Part shown: positions 23,651 to 64,000 of the stretch, piece by piece
Position numbering within the stretch: position 1 is the stretch's first letter
How the letters are laid out: each line of letters starts with the position of its first letter
Source: Apodemus sylvaticus
Taxonomy: Eukaryota > Chordata > Mammalia > Rodentia > Muridae
NCBI RefSeq assembly: GCF_947179515.1
Contig: NC_067472.1
Coordinates: 107,434,506-107,498,505, forward strand
Direction: 5' to 3'
DNA: 64,000 nt
The notes under the pieces: generated by a model
Told to the model about the DNA's origin: nothing
Database searches by the model: none
What the model saw: the letters and a program-made list of their open reading frames with translations, nothing else
Made by a program: the position numbers and the translations under genes

Positions 23651-25247
23651 TAAATTCAACACAAGTGTGCAGGGCTTGTGCAGAACACATCACAAGCACA
23701 CACAGAGCACACACGCATGGTCATATACTATGTATAGGATGTAAACTATGGTTCACACCTTATGTGCATGGAGGGACAAAATGTCTCAGCTCCCCCCAAT
23801 CCTCATTTGTATACCAGAAATGTGGAAAAATGTCTCCTTTCTGTACACACACACACACACATTGTAGACACTCATAGGAACTGGGCTGCCATCATCAGGG
23901 CCCAGAAGCAGATTCTCTCAGCATTAGACCACAGTGATTCCTGAGGTACAAAAAGGAATGAGGAGGAAGACATGTTTTGGCATCAGTCAGCCAGCAACAG
24001 CCCTGGGATCCTGTGATTGGCTGGATTAATTCAGTGGTGTTTGACCTTCTCCCCAAAGCCGCTCCTGTTCAGATCTGTGATCTCGGAAATGGTTACTGGG
24101 TGTCCAGGACTTCTGTTCTCTGGCCTCTTCCAGGCTGGATGGCTGCTGCCTGCTGGCTACCTCACTCCTCTGCGTGTCAGGCAGGCAGGACACCAGGGCT
24201 TGAGGTCTGAACTCTTCCTCAGAACAAACTTGATCCTGTCTGCCTGGGTCCTGCAGGTTGCCCAGTCTCCTGGCGGTCTAGGTGTGCTACATGCTGGCAG
24301 ACACCATCCTGAGGAAGGAATGCTCTAGATAGTTGTTCTTCCTGTGTATTTGCCCCATCAGTAGGGACAAAGCCCCAATTCCCAGCCTCTTCCTAGCCAG
24401 ACCTAGAAGGGAGCTGACTGCTCTCCTGTCTCCCTGCTCCTCACTGCTGCCTTCAGCTCCCCAGCCCACTGAGGGAGTTCACAGCTTTCAGGCTAGTGCC
24501 ACCACAGATGGCCTCTGTCCTCGGTTCCCTCTGCACTGGTCAGCATCCTTCCCTATGTCTGCCTCCTCGTGCCTCCCTCTGCCCCTCTGAACCGGGAACC
24601 TCTCGTGTCTCACCCTTCCCCTCAGACGGCTTCCTACTCCAAGGCCCCCTTTCCAGCGGTGGACCAGGCTACTCCCTGCTTGAAGACCTATGATGTCACT
24701 GTGCTGGGGCCCACACCGTCTCACAAATCACACAACCACACATGTCCTCCGCACCCCCCTCCTTCCTGCTCTCTCGGGCCTGCTTATCGCCATCCAAAGC
24801 CCTTTCCAGTCCCCCATTCTCTTTCCTCTCCAGCTCCTCCCTCTCTGCTTCCCTCTTCCCCACCTCCTCCCTCTCTCATGGAAAATTCCAGAGGCAAGGG
24901 TTGGGGGAACTTCCTAGGAGGGCTCCATGCTGACCCTGCAAACATGGCCCAAAGGGGTGTCTGTATTCCTTGGGCTCAGGAGCCAGAAAAAGGCCACCGA
25001 GGGAGGGGCCAGAGAGACACTGTGGGGGCTACTGCCATGCAGAGGCAGAAGTCTGACGCGACCTGGGTCCCTGTCCTTCCCTTGTCTCTCCCACAGCCTG
25101 ACACACTATCAGCTGGACCTTGGCCTCTGTCCACAGAATCCTTCTTAACCCTGCTATCCATGTAGACATCTGTTCATGACATTGGCCAAATCGGTTCCTT
25201 TTCTGGCTTCATCTCAGAATGATCAGTTTCCACTGTTGGGCCCCATT

Positions 25248-25250
<3 letters not shown>

Positions 25251-25282
<32 letters not shown>
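25251..25282 (+). repeat. (GT)n microsatellite
   Basis: Sixteen uninterrupted GT units. Confidence 0.97.
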
Positions 25283-25286
<4 letters not shown>

Positions 25287-25866
25287 GGCTAAACCCTGCA
25301 TAGTTGAGAGACAAGGAGATGTCAGTAGATCTGGGGCTCAGAGGAAAGGCCAAGCCATCAGTGTGAGGCCACCAAGCGTCTCGCTGTCTGTAATGGGACA
25401 ATCTGGCTGCCTCCCAGGAGAGTGTACAATAAGCCGCAGAAGCCAGGGAACGTGCTCTAAATGAGCTCAACTCACTTGTCATTTGGTAGAAAGTGTGACT
25501 AATGAAACGCCAACAAACCCTTTGATACATGCCTCCCAGGGCCTCCAGGCCTCCTGTGTGGTGACAGGACACTGATCTCTCGCTGCCCTTCAGTGGTCAG
25601 GTGGAGTCCTCAGGGAAGCGATACAGCTGAGTGAGCCTACCATCGCCCTCCCTCTTCCAAGTGGCCAGCCAGGCCAGCAGCCTGTAACTCTTAAAGCCTG
25701 TCTGCTTCTGGAAGGCCGTGCCTGCCCCCTAGCGGATGTCTTGAGACCCATCTCTCTGAGACTAGAGCCCTGAACAGAACATGGAGTGAGGGGCAGGAAG
25801 AGGTAGACCTTAGACCCTTCAGGAGGGAGCCAGCATTGGCTTGGGGACATTGGCGTCTCATTAAGA

Positions 25867-25925
25867 AGCAGCTGGACCTCTCCCCAGGACCTCAAGGCTG
25901 TCCAGCGACTGTGTATGGCAGACAG
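25867..25925 (+). repeat. Direct duplication, copy 1
   Basis: Starts AGCAGCTGGACCTCTCCCCA. The first 37 bases are identical to copy 2 at 26613; the next 20 or so are about 75 percent alike. The flanks are unrelated. Confidence 0.85.
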
Positions 25926-26612
25926 TCAATCCAGTGTCCCTGCTCCGCGGTATCTAACTGCCTCCCATGGAGTATAGCCTCAGCTTTCTTCTGGGTGCTG
26001 TTTCCCATGCACTGGTATTCTTACATTGGTGCTTACTTAACCCCTGTAGCCGCCTCTAGCTCTGCTGCCACACTAAGTTCCTTCTCTATTGGCCAGAGAC
26101 TCAAGTCACAAGAGCAGGGTGTAGACCTGGCCCTGCTCAGGAAGCCCCAGGTTTCAGATCAGCACAACCTGAGCGGCTGGGAATGAAAAACCATGGCCGA
26201 TATCTCTTGCATAGCACTCAGGGGTAAGAGAAGGGCTTCATGGAAGGCTTGGAGGGCTTCCTGTAGGAAGTGGCAAAGAGCAGAGACCCAGAGAGGAGGA
26301 ATCTGTCAGGAGAGGTGGTAGCCAAGGGTCTGGAAAGAAACACCAGGCTGTGCATGATTGCAGTTGCTGTGGGCTTGTGAGAGAGGCTAGGGCCAGCTGA
26401 CATGCTGCAGGGCCTAAACCACTGGGTCCTGAGTGAGCATTAGTCTCAGCATCCCAGGGAAGGATTACTCAAAGGAAGCCTGTGGGCTCCCTGCCTTTAT
26501 CACTTATTGGTCCACTCACTAGTTCAGTCCCTCACCTGCCTCTACCTAGGCATTAGGCTAAAAGAATGAGCTGGGTAAGGCTGCTGCCCCAGAGATGCCA
26601 GCCATAGCAGGG

Positions 26613-26671
26613 AGCAGCTGGACCTCTCCCCAGGACCTCAAGGCTGTCCCCCAACTGTGTGTGGCAGGTAG
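26613..26671 (+). repeat. Direct duplication, copy 2
   Basis: Second copy of the segment at 25867, in the same orientation and shifted by 746 bp, with 37 identical leading bases and then diverged. Confidence 0.85.
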
Positions 26672-28240
26672 CCAGTGCTAACTCATTCGGAGGAGGGGTG
26701 GAGAAGGTCTGTGGCAACAGGAGGGGCTTCGTCAGGTGGGTCTTACAGGTGCGCAGTGGTTTACTGGGCATCGGGAAGGACTGAGCTCGTTTAGGTAGAT
26801 AGCAGCAGAAGCAAGCTGGGGTACCCCGAGGGGCCTGGGAAAGAAGGGAGAATGTGCCACAGCAAAAGATCTGGGGGTTCCAGGAGACTGTGGCGGGGCA
26901 GACAGGTGCAGAGCTTGGCTGCGAGTTAAAGACTTTGTGGTGTTCCAAGTCCACTACCCCAAACTGTGCCTAAGTATGTAATGAGGGGCCAACTGCTTCC
27001 AATCACCTGGCTCCACCAGGACCCCCTCTGCTGAAGCGTGGCCCCATCTCCTAATGAGGCTGGAATGGTCCTTCCCTGGGAATTGACCCCCAAAGGATGG
27101 GGAGGTACCCAGGCTGGTGGGACAGAGGGATATCTCAGTCGCCAGCTGAAGGCCGGCATAGGGCCTAGGCGCAGGCTCTGCCTGAGTGTGTGAGCTCACG
27201 CAGACACCAGGCTGGCTCTTCTCCAGAGCCACTGTGCCCAGCTCCAAAGGTCCCACAGCCCTGTAGAGGAGAGCCATGGTCCTGGAGGCAGATCCCTGGG
27301 AACATATTGGGGACCTTGGCTTTTTTTTTTTTTTTGGAGGGGGTGTCTTCTCTAGCACTAGGAGGCAGGGGACAGGGGAGGGAGAGGGCACACTATCCCT
27401 CTCCAACTCTCCATCTCCTGGTCCATAAGATAGACAAACAGTTTCTTCAGGGTGGTGGTCACGCTAGAGCTAAAGACAGGCCTGACCTACAGCAGGCAGC
27501 AGGCAGAGCATAGTGGGGGTACAGTGCACTCCCCAATTCTGGATGACAGAGAAGTGTAGGGAAGGGGAGCACCTCAGAGGGGCTGGCTCACATAGCTACT
27601 TGTGCTTAGTGGAGCCAGGGTCCCAACTCCCCACCCAAACCCCTGTGATGGCCAATGCTACGCAGCTCCCTGAGGGAGCACTGAAGCCCAGGTGACAGGC
27701 AGTTTCCTTGTGTTTGCCCATGATGTGCAGATAGCTCTGTGTCCCTCTGTGTACCCCAGGACACTCACAGCATTCATGTGCTCAAGTATCCCAAGGGCCT
27801 CACTGACTATCTAACCAATCACGCATGTCTCAGATGAAGATACAGGTAAGAGCTAAAGGCCTAAGGCAGGCTGAGAAGACCCACAGAGGAGGCAGGTCCT
27901 CTGGAGCTATTCCACACAAGTCACAGCCACATCCCACTAACACGCAGGAGGACTTCTCCTCTCAACATCTGCAGGATGACTTGGTGGACCGGCATAATGT
28001 CTCCACAAGCTCAAAAGGATTATGTGCAAAGTTACGCAGGTAGAGATGGCCAGGTGAAGGAATCTGGACTCAGTGACCCTAGACAGGTTTTCCGAGAACT
28101 CCCAGGTTAGAGTGTCACCATCAGCTCCCTCTCCCAAAGGGCTCCAGCCATCAGTGAGGATGCATGTGTGACTGATCTTGCTGCTGCTGAAATCAGCTGC
28201 AGGAATTTGGGGAGTGTTCTTTGATGTGTGAATTGGACTC

Positions 28241-28338
28241 TCCTCCTCCTCCTCCTCCTCCTCCTCCTCCTCCTCCTCCTCCTCCTCCTCCTCCTCCTCC
28301 TCCTCCTCTTCTTTCTCTTCTTCCTCCTCCTCCTCATT
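28241..28338 (+). repeat. (TCC)n trinucleotide repeat
   Basis: About 95 bp of TCC/CTC with two TCT interruptions near the right end; pure polypyrimidine. Confidence 0.97.
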
Positions 28339-28625
28339 ACTATTATTCTGAGATCTCAGTTCCTGACAGCCAAGGAGTTCTCAGCCACTCTTCCCCCATC
28401 CTGAGATTCTGGGCCCCACACTGGACAAACTCTCAGCACTGTGCTCCCAGACACCGAAGTTGTGCACCTGTTCTGATGAGGCAGGGGAGTAGTCAGGACT
28501 GGGCGCTGCCTATGGGCCCAATGGTATACTCTAGGCATTCTGAGAGAGAGTCCTTTTGATGCTCTAGGGAGGGTAATAGAGAGGGTCCCCAGAAGCACTG
28601 TAATGGGGCTTGGGGCAAGGACAGA

Positions 28626-28710
<85 letters not shown>
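28626..28710 (+). repeat. (CA)n(GA)n compound microsatellite
   Basis: About 28 bp of CA switches directly to about 56 bp of GA. Confidence 0.97.
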
Positions 28711-28958
28711 ATGGGGTGGGGGGTGTGCACTCGCTAAGGCTGAGGAGCCCTGTCCTGCCCAGCTTTTACCTTTGCCCAGAAGAGTTGTGCCACCACTTGG
28801 GGCAAAGGCTCTCCTTACCCTGGCCTTGGGCCCTTAGCCATGTGCTAGGGACAGGGTCTTCCATAAGGAACAAGGGACTTGGAACAGTGGGTTCTCTGCA
28901 TCAAAATGGCTTGTCCAACATGGAGTACAGACTGCCGGGTGGAAGTGGGGTTGCTATT

Positions 28959-28964
28959 TTTATT
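28959..28964 (-). terminator. Gucy2d: AATAAA polyadenylation signal, Gucy2d
   Basis: A canonical AATAAA on the minus strand, 153 nt after the Gucy2d stop codon, predicts a short 3'UTR ending near 28940. Confidence 0.65.
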
Positions 28965-29116
28965 GTTTTCCTGGCAGGAAGCAAGGACACCCCTGGAGTC
29001 CCTAGGGAAGACACCAGCTCATCATGGGTGGCAGACAGCCAGGGAACTGACATTCCTAGCAGGGCAGGGGTGGTGGGGCATCTTGGCTGCCTTGGCCCCT
29101 GCCCACCGACTTGCTG

Positions 29117-63010
<33,894 letters not shown>

Positions 63011-64000
63011 CTGGGGAAGGTATGGATAAGCCTTGCTGTCTAGCGGAGACTCTGGGTACCACCTTTAAGCCTTTCTTGACCTCTGCCTGGAAGCACCATA
63101 GCCTCTCCTCTATCCACAGGGCTTGGCTATCTTTCTGCCCACACCATTTGTGTAGTCATCTTGAGAACCACAGCAAGAAATAAGATCCATTCTGGCCCCT
63201 TAGAAAACCGCCAGGCAAATAGAGATGCAGAGCTCAGCCGAGGGAAGAGTTAGCCTTGTCAGGAAGATGGATAGGAAGGAGGAAGGACAGTGAGGGCCTC
63301 CTGGAGGAGGCAGAGCTCACATCAACTCTACACTTGAAGGCATATCTCAGGGGAAGGGATGGTTTTCTTTGAATGTCATCAAAGGGATCTGGGTAGAGCA
63401 GCCCTTTAGAAACCATGTTTGATACTGAAATGTAGATGGGAGCCTTAGAGCCATATTGAAGACACATTCATGATCTCCTAACTTTGGGCTAGGCACTAAG
63501 GTTCTTTGAGCCTCAGTTTCTTAACCAGAAAAATGGAAGTGCAAATAGTTACCTGGTAGATTATGGAAACTAGACTGCCTCATCTGTGGTGGGATGAATG
63601 CTCTGCACTCACTAAGTGGCCATCTGCCTCTGCCTCATTACCACCCCTCCATCTTCAGATCTTTGAGGGAAGGCAGAAGGTGCAGAGAGACCCAACCAGG
63701 AAGGAGGCAGGGGTTGAGTCCCAGCTTCCTGCGAGGCCTCAGCCTCTCACCTGTGGAGTTTCCAATACTTTGCTGTGCTGACTGAAGCCTTCAGTAGTAC
63801 TCTGCTTCTCCCGATTCATGCCTGGGGAATGAAAGGCTAGGCTTCTGTTTGCCTCTGAGCCCCGTGGGCTCGGCTCCCCTCTGGTGTGGTACTTAGTGGT
63901 CTCCTAGCATTCAACAGAGGTCCACTTGCCTGAAGTGAATCCTTTGGGGCTGCGGGATGAGCTCTGGATGTAACAGGTTTTGTCTGTCTCCAGCTGAGAA
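63011..64000. other. Upstream of Gucy2d exon A, to window edge
   Basis: About 990 bp. One stretch with consensus splice borders lies at 63751-63821 and is listed separately. No ATGGCAG-ending exon, TATA box or CpG-rich region was found, so the promoter and start exon are probably further right. Confidence 0.6.
63751..63821 (-). other. Candidate leader exon of Gucy2d
   Basis: A 71-nt stretch bounded by ATTCCCCAG on the 5' side and CCACAG|GTGAGA on the 3' side. It contains an ATG with 23 open codons, but that frame does not match exon A (phase 0 against the required phase 1), and the matching frame has a stop and no ATG. If real, it would be untranslated or an alternative form. Confidence 0.2.

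Larger units (their letters stand above)
18490..28940. other. Intergenic region between Lrrc32 and Gucy2d
   Basis: About 10.5 kb with no convincing gene on either strand; open frames are short and overlap in several frames. It holds a C run (19735-19750), a B4-like SINE merging into CA repeats (about 23215-23650), a GT repeat (25251-25282), a 60-bp direct duplication (25867 and 26613), a T run (27321-27336), a TCC repeat and a CA/GA repeat near 28.3-28.7 kb. This is the upstream side of Lrrc32 and the downstream side of Gucy2d. Confidence 0.6.

Noticed and set aside
24569..25165. 198-codon Pro/Ser-rich + strand frame between the genes
   Set aside because: C/T-rich sequence keeps frames open; no homology recognised and no promoter or splice pattern.

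Overview
This is a mammalian nuclear window, almost certainly from a murine rodent. It carries two protein-coding genes, both on the minus strand: Lrrc32 (GARP) at about 6.5-18.15 kb and Gucy2d (olfactory receptor guanylyl cyclase GC-D) at about 28.95 kb to beyond the right edge. The organism call rests on rodent SINEs (B1, B3, B4, ID-like), rodent URR1-type hAT elements and the gene content. Two B1 copies with perfect target-site duplications (55.3 and 61.7 kb) resemble Mus-type rather than Rattus-type B1. Both proteins differ at scattered positions from the M. musculus and rat proteins as I remember them, so I do not name a species. I did not run any alignment.

Layout. 1-6.5 kb: intergenic sequence beyond the Lrrc32 3' end, with SINE pieces and microsatellites. 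6.5-18.15 kb: Lrrc32, with a CpG-rich TATA-containing promoter near 18.17 kb, a non-coding exon 1, a small exon with the start codon and signal peptide (13847-13941) and one large exon with the whole leucine-rich-repeat ectodomain, membrane segment and tail (8357-10261). A 3'UTR of about 1.85 kb probably ends at an ATTAAA near 6.5 kb. 18.2-28.9 kb: intergenic, no convincing gene, one 60-bp direct duplication and several microsatellites. 28.95-64 kb: Gucy2d, for which I placed 18 coding exons. Every exon has AG/GT borders with matching phases and one uninterrupted frame results. The exon carrying the normal start codon was not found and may lie past the right edge.

Function. GARP tethers latent TGF-beta on regulatory T cells, platelets and other cells. 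GC-D is a receptor cyclase of the olfactory necklace system that makes cGMP in response to guanylin-type peptides and CO2/bicarbonate. The two genes are neighbours but not functionally linked. The human GC-D orthologue near LRRC32 is a pseudogene; the copy here looks intact, with all cyclase residues present.

The introns are rich in accessory structure: a degraded endogenous retroviral pol fragment between inverted LTR-like arms, an inverted B1 pair, a 410-bp G-rich minisatellite, a 9-bp minisatellite with 36-bp higher-order periodicity, three GGAT-family arrays, long polypurine tracts and an old LINE-1 interrupted by a young B1. I found no evidence for a previously undescribed system; the most useful leads are the missing GC-D start exon and these intronic structures.
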